DNA of 64,000 nucleotides from a virus. Positions 7,098 through 14,786 of this stretch are shown piece by piece. Position 1 is the first letter of the stretch. Every line of letters begins with the position of its first letter. The notes beneath the pieces were generated by a model. It was not told the origin of the DNA. It made no database searches and saw only the letters and a program-made list of their open reading frames with translations. The stretch spans positions 1 through 64,000 of the IMG/VR virus record IMGVR_UViG_3300029267_002158. One strand, 5' to 3'. A program made the translations under genes and the position numbers.

Positions 7098-7306
7098 AAC
7101 AGCTCCTCCTCTTGCTTCGTGGTAACAAACTCTATCCACCCCGTGGCCCGCATGGTTTTAGCGCCTACTGACAAGTTGTGACTGACTACAGTTGCGCTTG
7201 TCAGCCCGCGCCCGTCCAGAATACTCTTCGGTGAAACACTCGATGTGTACGGAACGTCGAATAATATTCTGTGCCTTTTCGCAAATAAAACTCGCAAGAT
7301 ATTCAT
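7094..7306 (-). CDS. Small hypothetical protein
   Basis: 70 residues from ATG 7306 preceded by AAGGAGG, ATGA overlap with the preceding stop. Mixed alpha/beta composition, acidic C-terminus (KQEEELL). Function unknown. Confidence 0.5.
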   Translation of the reverse strand: MNILRVLFAKRHRILFDVPYTSSVSPKSILDGRGLTSATVVSHNLSVGAKTMRATGWIEFVTTKQEEELL

Positions 7307-7752
7307 TTCAACCTCCTTATCCATGTTTTTGTAGTGTCGGCTAGGCAATGCAGTGCGTCTGCCATCGCCAACCCTACAAACACCCTTGGGATTGCCCACC
7401 AGGGAAATTCTATGCGCGCCATCCATGCAAATCCAACCAGGCACAATATTGGAAGACCGAGAACAACCGTGAATCTAATTACTGTAGATATGAACGGCGT
7501 GTGTGAAACCTTGTGCCTATGCGGGATTGCATCTTTGTAAACCTCAGTGAACCCTACGTAATCGAGAATAGGGTTCATTAAACCCCTTGGATCAACTAAG
7601 TCCAGATCTGGACTAACAGTTAAACCAATCAGTGCGCCAATTGGAATAGTTGCGTCACGCCAATCACCAGTGATAAACGGCGTGACGCAAAGCATTAACG
7701 CCATTCCCAAGGTTTGATTCCTGTGTCCAAACCTACCTCTATAGCTAGGCAT
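7303..7752 (-). CDS. YdjM/DUF2227-like membrane metal-binding hydrolase
   Basis: 149 residues from ATG 7752, which overlaps the preceding stop. Conserved SPDLDL (about residue 47), PHRHKVSHTP (about 77) and a late ADALHCLAD are the Asp/His metal-ligand pattern of the inner-membrane YdjM/DUF2227 putative hydrolases. Hydrophobic segments lie around residues 16-45 and 90-125. The substrate is unknown. It sits in a block of membrane-associated genes (7.3-10.7 kb). Confidence 0.6.
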   Translation of the reverse strand: MPSYRGRFGHRNQTLGMALMLCVTPFITGDWRDATIPIGALIGLTVSPDLDLVDPRGLMNPILDYVGFTEVYKDAIPHRHKVSHTPFISTVIRFTVVLGLPILCLVGFAWMARIEFPWWAIPRVFVGLAMADALHCLADTTKTWIRRLK

Positions 7753-8422
7753 TTTTGGACTCCAAGATGATAATGCCTTGTCCATTCCTGGACTCGATCT
7801 TCCCAACTGACTCCAACTCTCTCAAGTAATTGTAAATGGTGTTTGAAGATACACCCAAGTACTTTGAAATATCTCCTACAGGGATTAAAGGATCTTGTGC
7901 AATCATCTCCAACATACCCCCAATCCTTTCCTCCTTTGTCTCAAACCTTTGGGTGTCTTGGGAAACTACTTTCAAGTCGGTTTCACCGTCTTGTAAAAAC
8001 GTGAATAGGTCTGTGCCAATAATTTCACTCAGTGCGAAAACGATGAGAGAGATTAACGCAGTCGAGACACCGCCTATTACAGCTTGTAGCCAGTCTATTT
8101 CACGTATTGTCACAGACGTTAAACCCTTTTGGTAAAAGGTTGTGAAACCTTCACTCGCATTGGCAATTGCAGAGACAAAGACAACCGCAATCAGGACAAA
8201 GTAGAAAAACGCTCTCTTTTGATCTTCGCCCTCCCGGCCAATCCTTAACGAAAGACTCACAACCGTTAACTCGATCCCAAACGCGCATACGTAGCCCACA
8301 ACGAAAGGTTCAACATATCGTGACAAGAGACCCCCGGTATGCACAAACGTGTAAATCAACAGCGGGACGAGCGACATCAGGCCCAAGACCGCACCAACCA
8401 CCTTCTCATTCTTCATCGCCAT
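7745..8422 (-). CDS. Four-helix membrane protein with C-terminal winged-helix DNA-binding domain
   Basis: 225 residues. Four hydrophobic helices (about 9-27, 39-60, 71-91 and 108-132) are followed by a linker. Residues about 165-222 form a winged helix-turn-helix (MLEMIAQDP, ISKYLGVSSNTIYNYLRELESVGKI, then a short wing). Known membrane-tethered one-component regulators bind DNA from the membrane, so this may sense a membrane signal and regulate transcription. Overlaps the zinc protein upstream and the hydrolase downstream. Confidence 0.65.
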   Translation of the reverse strand: MAMKNEKVVGAVLGLMSLVPLLIYTFVHTGGLLSRYVEPFVVGYVCAFGIELTVVSLSLRIGREGEDQKRAFFYFVLIAVVFVSAIANASEGFTTFYQKGLTSVTIREIDWLQAVIGGVSTALISLIVFALSEIIGTDLFTFLQDGETDLKVVSQDTQRFETKEERIGGMLEMIAQDPLIPVGDISKYLGVSSNTIYNYLRELESVGKIESRNGQGIIILESKNA

Positions 8423-8627
8423 TCACTTTCACACTCATCGAAAATGGCCTGCCAACAGGCTTGTTGGCGGTAGCGCAGCGACTATGCACCCATTTTCCCC
8501 CGCTCGTTGTCCTCATGCTCTCGTCACGATAAATCACATTTTTGCAAATAACGCAACGCCTCTGGTAGCAAACAGGACATCTCCCATCAAATTCCTTCCA
8601 GCTATTGCAGTACACACACTTATTCAT
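8406..8627 (-). CDS. Small zinc-finger protein
   Basis: 73 residues with three close Cys pairs (CVYC, CPVC, CVIC) and a later HSRC, the pattern of two tandem zinc ribbon/treble-clef units. Probably a nucleic-acid or protein adaptor. The 130 bp between it and the FtsK-like gene contain no convincing gene. Confidence 0.65.
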   Translation of the reverse strand: MNKCVYCNSWKEFDGRCPVCYQRRCVICKNVIYRDESMRTTSGGKWVHSRCATANKPVGRPFSMSVKVNGDEE

Positions 8628-8757
8628 TTCTACCCCCGTCCTATGCTATGAATGCAATTCTGTGAATTGGATACCAAATGCCATTGATTTCATCATAGAA
8701 TCCCTGCTCGTTGATTTGAATATACCTTGAAATTGTAAATTCCGTCCCATTTTTCGC

Positions 8758-10047
8758 TCATTGCCATTTGCCTTCCCCTATGTACCTTTCTATCATTGAA
8801 ACCCCTGTCCAAAAATCTACCTTTAATTTGTAGTGCTGCCCCCTTCCATGCGGCGCTTCTAGCACGCCGGCTTCAACCAAGTGCTTTTTGCCATCTTTGA
8901 TAAACACCTGACCCATTCCAGGATGCTGTTTGTACGTGGCGTGGATACCGGAGGTGTTGTCTCCAACCCGACCACCAATTGCCCATATCTTCCACAACCT
9001 CATTCTAGGGTCGCTGTCCAGCTTGCTCTCTATCTTTCTGCTGAGCACGAGATCGACCTCGCTGCTACTAACCCTCAACGTCTTTCCCCTGTAACGCTTC
9101 GCCCCGTCCTCCATGACAAATTCTCCAGGGCGCTTTGGCAAATCCCCAATGTCAGAACCAATGATCACCTTGCCCTGCTGTGCAGTCGCAACTGCTAGAC
9201 ATATTTTCCTCATCAGCATGTAAGTGATTGACTTGTCGAGGATGTCGTACCTCGGATATTGTGTCGCTATCAACAGAAAGATGCCGGCACTTCTTGACTT
9301 GCGAGCCAGTATTGACAGCAAACGAACGCCACTCTTTTCCTGTGTGATGTCTGCAATCTCGTCAATGATGACAAAAATCGGTTTGGTAACAGGCCGCCTC
9401 TGCCTGACCCGCATTTTCTCCACGAGGCTGCTCAGTAACTCAAGGGCCTCTCTTTCCTCGTCAACATATGAGCAGATAGCTCCCCATCTGTACAACCCGT
9501 CTTCTACATTGCCCTTTAGATCTATAATGTAGATCTCTGAGTTGGAATCAGTTGAGAAGAGCTGAATGAGTATCGAGTTGATTAGGTTTGTCTTACCTCC
9601 GCCAGTTGAGCCGCCAACCAATGTGTGCGCCTCTGAAAAATCGGCTTTAATTGGGTTATCGAGATTGTCGTAGCCAATTATTGCTGATAAGTCAGGGCGC
9701 AGTATCTTTGGATGAACCCTCGCCAGCTCAATGCTCTTCTTTGCAACCGGACTTCGCTGCGGTATGTCCTTCTGTATGTTCCTCATCTTTCTTGGCAGTG
9801 AAATTTTCTTCCTTGTAAAAAGGATAGCGTTATTTACGGTCACTGCCACAAGGGCAATCACTACAGCGATAAGGTGCTGAATGCTTTTCTTAAATAGCGC
9901 CCTGAATGCAATCCATGCCATTAACGCCAAGCCAACCATGTATAGAGATGTGTTCGCCCACGACGATGCTATGTTGTTCCTCAGAATGGCTCCGGCGATA
10001 ATGTACGCCGGAGCCATTGCACTCGCTACGTAACCAATGTAGGTCAT
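8758..10047 (-). CDS. FtsK/SpoIIIE-like DNA translocase ATPase
   Basis: 429 residues from ATG 10047 (ATGA overlap with the upstream gene). Three N-terminal hydrophobic helices within about residues 2-77 precede a RecA-type motor domain with Walker A GGSTGGGKT (about 145-153) and Walker B IFVIIDE (about 224-230). The order is that of membrane-anchored FtsK-HerA translocases. No FtsK gamma domain, but the C-terminal 80 residues could be another DNA-binding unit. Such proteins are typical of plasmids and integrative elements and uncommon in lytic siphophages. It may move DNA at the membrane during partition or transfer. Confidence 0.85.
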   Translation of the reverse strand: MTYIGYVASAMAPAYIIAGAILRNNIASSWANTSLYMVGLALMAWIAFRALFKKSIQHLIAVVIALVAVTVNNAILFTRKKISLPRKMRNIQKDIPQRSPVAKKSIELARVHPKILRPDLSAIIGYDNLDNPIKADFSEAHTLVGGSTGGGKTNLINSILIQLFSTDSNSEIYIIDLKGNVEDGLYRWGAICSYVDEEREALELLSSLVEKMRVRQRRPVTKPIFVIIDEIADITQEKSGVRLLSILARKSRSAGIFLLIATQYPRYDILDKSITYMLMRKICLAVATAQQGKVIIGSDIGDLPKRPGEFVMEDGAKRYRGKTLRVSSSEVDLVLSRKIESKLDSDPRMRLWKIWAIGGRVGDNTSGIHATYKQHPGMGQVFIKDGKKHLVEAGVLEAPHGRGQHYKLKVDFWTGVSMIERYIGEGKWQ

Positions 10048-10658
10048 TTCACTGTCTCCAGGAGCCACTTTCTAGTTACCGTCTTGGCGACATCTTCGTC
10101 AACTATATCTCTGTCCACCCAAGAAGCAACAGCCCCCTGGACAAACTGCTTACCCGTAGCGTCGTCAGGAACCTCAGGAGCTTTGACCTGAACCTTATTT
10201 ATTGCTACTAACAGCTCTTTCGGAACAAGCCTGCCCTCGATATAGCTATGAGTAGCGGTCCGGATCTGGACTCGCGCAAACCCAAGCCGCCGGCCAAGCC
10301 ACGTCGAGGTGTCCTCAAGACCAGCATTGATGTGTCCTATCTGATCACGGGTCGTCTTGATTACGAACAGCCCGTGACGCTTGAAGAAAACACCATTCCC
10401 ATTCGTGTCCCGACACACAGCAAACCATTCGTGATTCCACTTTATCAGCTCGATGATTACGTGTGCGAGCGGATACATATTTAGGAGCAACAGTGCTATC
10501 AGGCGAGGGTAGGAGAATTTGTCGATAAGCGCAAAAGTAGTTACTGTGATTATCGTCCCCCACCAGATACCGTCACTTACCTCAGGCAGTATTTCATACC
10601 AGTGGCGACGGGTGGCGTATACAGTTTTGTATCCCAGTGGCGACGGGAATCTTTTCAT
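10044..10658 (-). CDS. PH-domain (bPH2-like) membrane protein
   Basis: 204 residues. Two hydrophobic helices (about 30-45 and 51-70) are followed by a beta-rich domain with FFKRHGLFVIKTTRDQIGHI and a later LGRRLGFARVQIRTATHSYIE, the pattern of bacterial PH-like DUF304/YdbS domains. The 4-base overlap with the FtsK-like gene suggests the two products act together at the membrane. The C-terminal 50 residues are acidic and helical. Confidence 0.6.
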   Translation of the reverse strand: MKRFPSPLGYKTVYATRRHWYEILPEVSDGIWWGTIITVTTFALIDKFSYPRLIALLLLNMYPLAHVIIELIKWNHEWFAVCRDTNGNGVFFKRHGLFVIKTTRDQIGHINAGLEDTSTWLGRRLGFARVQIRTATHSYIEGRLVPKELLVAINKVQVKAPEVPDDATGKQFVQGAVASWVDRDIVDEDVAKTVTRKWLLETVK

Positions 10659-10674
10659 GCTTGCTTTGCCTTTT

Positions 10675-10998
10675 CTAAAACGCCGTTAAATAAAAAAGCA
10701 CATCACTGCTCAAAGTCATCGGTGATAACCATGTTGCGCCGGGTATCAAAATCTTCCCGGCGTCGTTCAACCTTATCAGCCCTTCTTGCTCCAAAATCCT
10801 GATGTGGTACTGAACGGTCGATAAGCTGCTGACACCTATAATTCCTGCCAGCACCCGGCGTGGTGGCGAATTTCCATCATTCATTTTCTTGTACCTGATG
10901 ATTTCCGCCAGCACCCTTTGCGTCTTTTCTCCGATGCCTCGACTACCTGTCTTTTGGCACGTGCCATTTGACACCAATTGGCCTTTTTGAAAGTCCAT
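10675..10998 (-). CDS. LexA-type winged-helix regulator
   Basis: 107 residues. Residues about 23-90 match the LexA N-terminal DNA-binding domain (QRVLAEIIRYK, then SPPRRVLAGIIGVSSLSTVQYHIRILEQEGLI read in parts). It lacks the C-terminal autoprotease, so it would not self-cleave in an SOS response. It may repress one of the nearby strong promoters. ATG start behind GGGGGT. Confidence 0.65.
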   Translation of the reverse strand: MDFQKGQLVSNGTCQKTGSRGIGEKTQRVLAEIIRYKKMNDGNSPPRRVLAGIIGVSSLSTVQYHIRILEQEGLIRLNDAGKILIPGATWLSPMTLSSDVLFYLTAF

Positions 10999-11278
10999 GA
11001 TACCCCCTAGCTAATTTTGTTATCATACCAACCCTCCATAAATTGGTCAAATTACTGATGAGAGAACTTGGGCCAAATTTGTTCCTCTTGAAGCTACTTC
11101 TCTTTATCAGCTCCGTAAGCTCGTCAATGGTGTACGGCCTGTCCTCAGTGACGGCGCGCAGCCACTCAAACATTAACTGCGAGCGTCTGGTTAACTGAAA
11201 GTTTGGTAAAGTGTCGTAATAATCCTCTGGGTAAACGACGAAGAGATCTACATCTTCGTCATCTCTAGTTTCTTCCAT
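10943..11278 (-). CDS. Hypothetical winged-helix-like protein
   Basis: 111 residues. An acidic N-terminus is followed by MFEWLRAVTEDRPYTIDELTEL and a later helix and beta hairpin, suggesting a winged-helix fold. Overlaps the RuvC-like gene by 31 bases and the LexA-like gene by 56 bases, which is a lot, so the true start of one of them may be internal. Confidence 0.5.
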   Translation of the reverse strand: MEETRDDEDVDLFVVYPEDYYDTLPNFQLTRRSQLMFEWLRAVTEDRPYTIDELTELIKRSSFKRNKFGPSSLISNLTNLWRVGMITKLARGYHGLSKRPIGVKWHVPKDR

Positions 11279-11754
11279 ATCGCCCTCGTTGCTAGCGCCA
11301 CTCCGATAGCATCAGCAGCGTGCTCTCCAGGACATCCAGGTGCAAGCCGCAGCGCCCATTCAAACATTGTGATTTTTCCAGCCATTCTATCATTAGTCAG
11401 AGCAACCTTCGCCTGTGCTGGAGCAACCTCTACGACCTGCAATCCCTCATCCCATACAGCGGAGTAGATTATACCGCACACTTTTGCTAACTTGATCGCC
11501 GTCTGTGGATTCCTGCCTGACCACGGCATTTCTATCCCGACCAAAACCTCATCATCAAGCGCCCTGGTGCGGGCTGCAAAATCCCTCGCCCAAATACCGA
11601 TTTTCTCCATACGATACAATAGACTCTCCGCAGCGCTTAACTTCTTTGGAATGCCTCTGGTAAAATCGACCTGGTTACAGGTGATGATTTCATGATCACT
11701 TAAGGCGGCGTACCCGATGTGAAATGTACCTGTGTCAATGCCTGCAAAAATCAT
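11248..11754 (-). CDS. RuvC-like Holliday-junction endonuclease
   Basis: 168 residues with the RuvC/RNase H fold signature: GIDTGTFHIGYA at residue 5, VGIEMPWSGRNPQTA (catalytic Glu) near 70, VVEVAPAQAK near 100, and EHAADAIGVALA (final Asp) near 143. Phage RuvC-type enzymes cut branched DNA before packaging. It is near the promoter-proximal end of the leftward operon, one gene after the divergent control region. Confidence 0.85.
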   Translation of the reverse strand: MIFAGIDTGTFHIGYAALSDHEIITCNQVDFTRGIPKKLSAAESLLYRMEKIGIWARDFAARTRALDDEVLVGIEMPWSGRNPQTAIKLAKVCGIIYSAVWDEGLQVVEVAPAQAKVALTNDRMAGKITMFEWALRLAPGCPGEHAADAIGVALATRAIWKKLEMTKM

Positions 11755-11759
11755 CTCGC

Positions 11760-11963
11760 CTACTTTTCGTATGCAGGCAAGCTAGCAACGGAGTTTACCG
11801 AAAGGTGGTAGCGTTTGTAATTCTCCGCGATCTTTTCCCGATACTCAGATGCGGAAACAGTCTTTATCTTTGCGTCCTCTGCGTTCCATGCGATGATGCT
11901 TCGATGAACCTCGATCACTTCAGGACCATCCAAATCCACAACGTATACATTGTAAATGTACAT
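11760..11963 (-). CDS. Small hypothetical protein, first gene of the leftward operon
   Basis: 67 residues from ATG 11963 behind GAGGAGG. An in-frame TTG at 12071 with its own GGAGG would give a 103-residue form with a Tyr/Ser- and Lys-rich extension, so the start is uncertain. The core begins MYIYNVYVVDLDG and continues as alternating strands and helices. Function unknown. The 212-nt leader from the 12183-12211 promoter holds no other convincing gene. Confidence 0.55.
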   Translation of the reverse strand: MYIYNVYVVDLDGPEVIEVHRSIIAWNAEDAKIKTVSASEYREKIAENYKRYHLSVNSVASLPAYEK

Positions 11964-12182
11964 GCAGACCTCCTCTTTTTTCTTTTTCACTTCTTCAGTC
12001 GTGTTGCTATAATAGCTGCAACTTGAAAAGTCATAAAATTTTCTGTCGCTATATGCCTTAAGACGAAGCAATTTACTATCCTCCAACGTTTCAGATATTA
12101 AGGCTTTGCCGCGATGCCTCCTTTCAGAATCTTCTATGCAAACTAATGATCAGTAGAAAATACTTTCTGTGCTCATGCTAGT

Positions 12183-12211
12183 ATTATACATCAGTCGAAC
12201 GTTCTTGTCAA
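12183..12211 (-). promoter_or_regulatory. Perfect consensus sigma-70 promoter for the leftward operon
   Basis: Minus strand TTGACA (12206-12211), 17-nt spacer, TATAAT (12183-12188). The spacer contains the 8-bp palindrome GAACGTTC (12197-12204), a likely operator position. Drives the long leftward operon starting with 11963. Confidence 0.88.
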
Positions 12212-12261
12212 TAGCAATTTTCCTTCCAACCTTAAAATTTTGTGCAAATTCGCATTTTTAC

Positions 12262-12290
12262 TTGACGCCATGCGCGATCTGTGGTAGAAT
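12262..12290 (+). promoter_or_regulatory. Near-consensus sigma-70 promoter, rightward, no gene immediately downstream
   Basis: TTGACG (12262-12267), 17-nt spacer, TAGAAT (12285-12290). Expected start near 12297. No protein gene with a ribosome site follows for 800 bp; instead the transcript runs into structured sequence and a strong terminator at 12666-12700, indicating a non-coding RNA. Confidence 0.75.
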
Positions 12291-12296
12291 ATTGTC

Positions 12297-12700
12297 ACAT
12301 CAGACATCCGGGATAGCGGCCTGGAAGAAAAAGTAAGTGAAATACAATTGGCAATAATGCTGGGGTGAAAATGTTAAGGCGGGATTCTAAGAAAAAATGA
12401 TTGAAAAAACTTTTCCACAGCGAGCTCTGCACAAAAATCAAATTCGTCGTAGTATTCAATTGCGCCCATTACGACGAGCCGTATCAGGATCATTTTTTCT
12501 GCTTTTTCCGCTTTCTGCGTTTTTGCCTAACATTGCTGCTGTGCGGATTGTATTTCACGTAGTGCTTCTGTCCGATGTGCGTCGCGTAGCGCGTATCCTG
12601 CCAGCTAGCAGTGATGCTATGCGACACGCAGGGCTCGCGGTGGAAGAGTTTTTTCAATCTGGAAGCCCGTCCTTGCTTTCTTCGCAAGGGCGGGTTTTTT
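12297..12700 (+). ncRNA. Candidate structured non-coding RNA of about 400 nt
   Basis: Bounded by a promoter (12262-12290) and an intrinsic terminator (12666-12700). Internal structure visible by eye: a perfect 8-bp stem 12444-12451/12470-12477, and a long stem 12581-12590/12616-12625 extended by 12578-12580/12628-12630 and containing a nested CTGC/GCAG hairpin. A sequence matching the DnaA-box consensus (TTTTCCACA, 12411-12419) is also present. Phages carry large ornate RNAs such as GOLLD and ROOL, but I cannot assign this one to either family. Confidence 0.5.
12666..12700 (+). terminator. Intrinsic terminator
   Basis: 11-bp stem (12666-12676 with 12684-12694, one G-U pair), 7-nt loop and a run of six T at 12695-12700. 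Ends the transcript from 12262-12290. Confidence 0.85.
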
Positions 12701-12727
12701 GTTTTCCTGAGGTAACTTCATAGCACT

Positions 12728-13035
12728 AATGCCCAGCCTCGTCGCTGGCCTCAGAGCGACAGGCACTAGATGGCCCGAAGGGAAGTCGCCAATAAATACC
12801 GTTGCCATCTACCCGACCCCTCTTTGCGCGGGGCAAATGCAATACCAGGCGTTCCGAGAACCGCTGCTGATTCAAGTGGAAAGCGGTGGCGATGTGCAGA
12901 TATAATCGGGAAACCGAGTGGTTATATAGGAACCGGGGCCATGTTTGCGAAACTGCATGTGAGTAGGATAACCCCATGCTGTCAGCAAGTTGTCCTTACT
13001 AGTGGCGGATAAAGGTCTAAATTGACTTTGGCCTT
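12728..13035 (+). ncRNA. Second candidate structured RNA segment
   Basis: About 300 nt with dense pairing on the plus strand: CCAGC/GCTGG near 12732, AGATGGC/GCCATCT near 12768/12803, ACCGCT/AGCGGT near 12869, and a TATAA-TCGG stem closed by a GAAA tetraloop near 12901. An 11-bp stem with one bulge (12962-12972 with 12989-13000) encloses a nested UGCU/AGCA hairpin. No ribosome site fits the frames here. It may be a 3' part of one 730-nt RNA if the 12.7-kb terminator leaks, or a separate RNA. I see no strong promoter of its own. Confidence 0.45.
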
Positions 13036-13054
13036 ATGGTATTTTTGCGCCTAT

Positions 13055-13083
13055 TTGACAAAACTATCAATGAATGTTATAAT
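13055..13083 (+). promoter_or_regulatory. Perfect consensus sigma-70 promoter, rightward operon
   Basis: TTGACA (13055-13060), 17-nt spacer, TATAAT (13078-13083). The start would be near 13090, directly before AGGAGG (13091-13096) and ATG 13101, so the leader is only about 11 nt. Confidence 0.88.
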
Positions 13084-13100
13084 AATAGAAAGGAGGTTCT

Positions 13101-13334
13101 ATGGAAACTAAACGCAATTTACTGAAAGAAACCGTTGAGTTAGTGGCGGCATTGAAAGACGACAAAACACCGGTAGGCATTCCTTACCTCATTGAGGTGT
13201 TCAGGTTGCTGGCCGCCAGAATTGTTGTTTTTGAGATGTACTTGTTGCGGATGAGCATTGAGATAGACATCGGCAACGAGAAGGAGTTCAAAGAAGTAGC
13301 ACTTGAAATGTGCAGTAAAATGAAAGGGGTATGA
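13101..13334 (+). CDS. Small hypothetical protein, first rightward gene
   Basis: 77 residues behind AGGAGG. All-helical composition with amphipathic segments. No recognised family. It follows a perfect promoter with a minimal leader, so it is probably strongly and early expressed. Confidence 0.65.
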   Translation: METKRNLLKETVELVAALKDDKTPVGIPYLIEVFRLLAARIVVFEMYLLRMSIEIDIGNEKEFKEVALEMCSKMKGV

Positions 13335-13529
13335 ATGACATTGAATGCGGTAACTGACTTGAAAAAGGTAAAACCAGAATCGCGTGAAACTTGCGCGACG
13401 TGCAGATGGTTCAGAGACAAGCCTGGATACTTATCGGTGTGGTGTTTAAGACCTGGTGGCCCTGGCTGGTTAAAAAAGGAGAAGGAGGAGTTTCAACACG
13501 TGTGCAGTAATTACAGGAGGAGGAAATGA
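13335..13529 (+). CDS. Small Cys-containing hypothetical protein
   Basis: 64 residues, starting directly after the previous stop. CATC near residue 21, then WC and HVC later, give a possible four-Cys zinc site; the C-terminus is basic (NYRRRK). Four-base overlap with the next gene. Confidence 0.6.
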   Translation: MTLNAVTDLKKVKPESRETCATCRWFRDKPGYLSVWCLRPGGPGWLKKEKEEFQHVCSNYRRRK

Positions 13530-13924
13530 TTGCAGAAGTGACTGTCAAGGCGGGGCTCAATACCCTTAACGGATTTACAGTTAAGGGAAATTTCTCAAAG
13601 ATGGTGTCAATGAACGAGCACATGAGTTCTCAAATAATCTGGCGCGCCGGCTCTGCGCCGGCAACAGTCTTTGTTGGCGGGCTGACCATAAAGGCAAATA
13701 GCGTCATCTTTTTTCGTGACGTCACAAGCAAGAAAGGGCAAATAATTGTTGATGCAAAAAGTACAAGGGGGCACTTTAACCATAGTGAGAATGTGATGTA
13801 CAAGGTGTCCTTTCCTGGATCTAGGATATGGATTGAAGGGGAAGCTGAGCCTACTATCCAGACGACATCTGGAACTGATGCGATTGTTACGTGCAGAACG
13901 GCGAATCTGGGAGGCGCGCTTTGA
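13526..13924 (+). CDS. Hypothetical beta-rich protein
   Basis: 132 residues, ATGA overlap and AGGAGGAGG upstream. Alternating short strands with Gly and Thr suggest a small beta-sandwich. No catalytic motif. Function unknown. Confidence 0.6.
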   Translation: MIAEVTVKAGLNTLNGFTVKGNFSKMVSMNEHMSSQIIWRAGSAPATVFVGGLTIKANSVIFFRDVTSKKGQIIVDAKSTRGHFNHSENVMYKVSFPGSRIWIEGEAEPTIQTTSGTDAIVTCRTANLGGAL

Positions 13925-14400
13925 AAGTATACATAGCAGGCCCGTACACCGGTGATTCTGAACAAGAGACACTTGAGAATGTAGAGTTAGCAATTTTCAT
14001 TGCAGAAAGACTTCTCTTGTTAGGGCACCAACCATTCATCCCCCACCTGTACCATTACTGGCACGAAGTCTATCATCATTCTTATAGGCAATGGATGCAG
14101 TTGCGCCTTTCGTGGCTGAAAGAATGCGACGCAATGGTTTGCCCTCCAGGGGATTCACGCGAGGTCGATGAAGAGATCCAATTCGCAAAGAAGAATGACA
14201 TCAATATCATACGGGATATGAAATTTGCACTAGATCTAGATGTTGACGCCAAGACATTTGAGGAGTCCAGGCCGACGGAGTCCAGTTCTGGACAAGCCGC
14301 AGTGAATGACTTTCTTGATTTCCTCGACAAGTACCGTCACGGGTATTTTACACCGCTATTTTACGAAGAGGTTGAAAAGCTAAGGAGTTCAGTATGCTGA
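13921..14400 (+). CDS. Nucleoside 2-deoxyribosyltransferase-like protein (DUF1937/DUF4406 type)
   Basis: 159 residues from TTG 13921 (TTGA overlap). KVYIAGPYTG at the N-terminus, a central GHQPFIPHLYH, and CDAMVCPPGDSREVDEEIQFA are the signature of the nucleoside 2-deoxyribosyltransferase superfamily: a Rossmann-like core, an active-site Glu in the SREVDEE segment, and a GD loop. Phage members are thought to act in nucleotide metabolism. The 55-residue C-terminal extension is unusual and helical. Confidence 0.7.
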   Translation: MKVYIAGPYTGDSEQETLENVELAIFIAERLLLLGHQPFIPHLYHYWHEVYHHSYRQWMQLRLSWLKECDAMVCPPGDSREVDEEIQFAKKNDINIIRDMKFALDLDVDAKTFEESRPTESSSGQAAVNDFLDFLDKYRHGYFTPLFYEEVEKLRSSVC

Positions 14401-14786
14401 AGAGCTTAATCCTAATCGGAGCCGCGACATTCTACATTGGTTCATCAAGCGCGCCGTTGTATTGCGACCAATTTTTCCCCAAAGAAACGCTGACCTATGG
14501 CTCTGTGGAAGAGCCGTGGATTGCGTTAGATGTTGGCATGTATGAGGAAGGCAGCGTGCTTCCAGGAGACGAGATTCTTGTCTCGTTCAACGACAGTGGC
14601 AAGCAGGAGGTGTTCAAGGCCCTTGATGCCGGCCTGTTGTCCGGAAACAAGGTGGACCTCGATATGGATGGCAAGAGGGACACGCCAATAGTTATAGACA
14701 TCCCAGAAAGATTCAAACCAGATGAAAATATGAGCTGGGGTGTTGTAGTCGTCAACCTCTCAGCCTTGAAGAGGATGTTTGAGTGA
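14394..14786 (+). CDS. Hypothetical secreted or membrane-anchored protein
   Basis: 130 residues. A short hydrophobic N-terminus (LKSLILIGAATFYIGSSSA) looks like a signal peptide or anchor; the rest is soluble and acidic, with a DLDMDGKRDTP segment that could bind calcium. Function unknown. Confidence 0.55.
   Translation: MLKSLILIGAATFYIGSSSAPLYCDQFFPKETLTYGSVEEPWIALDVGMYEEGSVLPGDEILVSFNDSGKQEVFKALDAGLLSGNKVDLDMDGKRDTPIVIDIPERFKPDENMSWGVVVVNLSALKRMFE

Noticed and set aside
8628-8757. Small gene between the zinc protein and the FtsK-like gene
   Set aside because: One frame looks coding near its end but has no usable start codon; others are under 35 residues.
12411-12419. DnaA box (TTTTCCACA) as an origin
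   Set aside because: It matches the consensus but is single; origins usually show clusters. Noted only as a weak lead.
12397-12977. Several open frames (plus and minus) in the divergent region
   Set aside because: No ribosome sites, basic or mixed low-quality products, and they cross strong stems and an intrinsic terminator; the region reads better as RNA.
12728-13035. Group I intron, RNase P or tmRNA
   Set aside because: Short motif similarities were considered, but I could not find the conserved core elements in the right order, and no interrupted gene is present.
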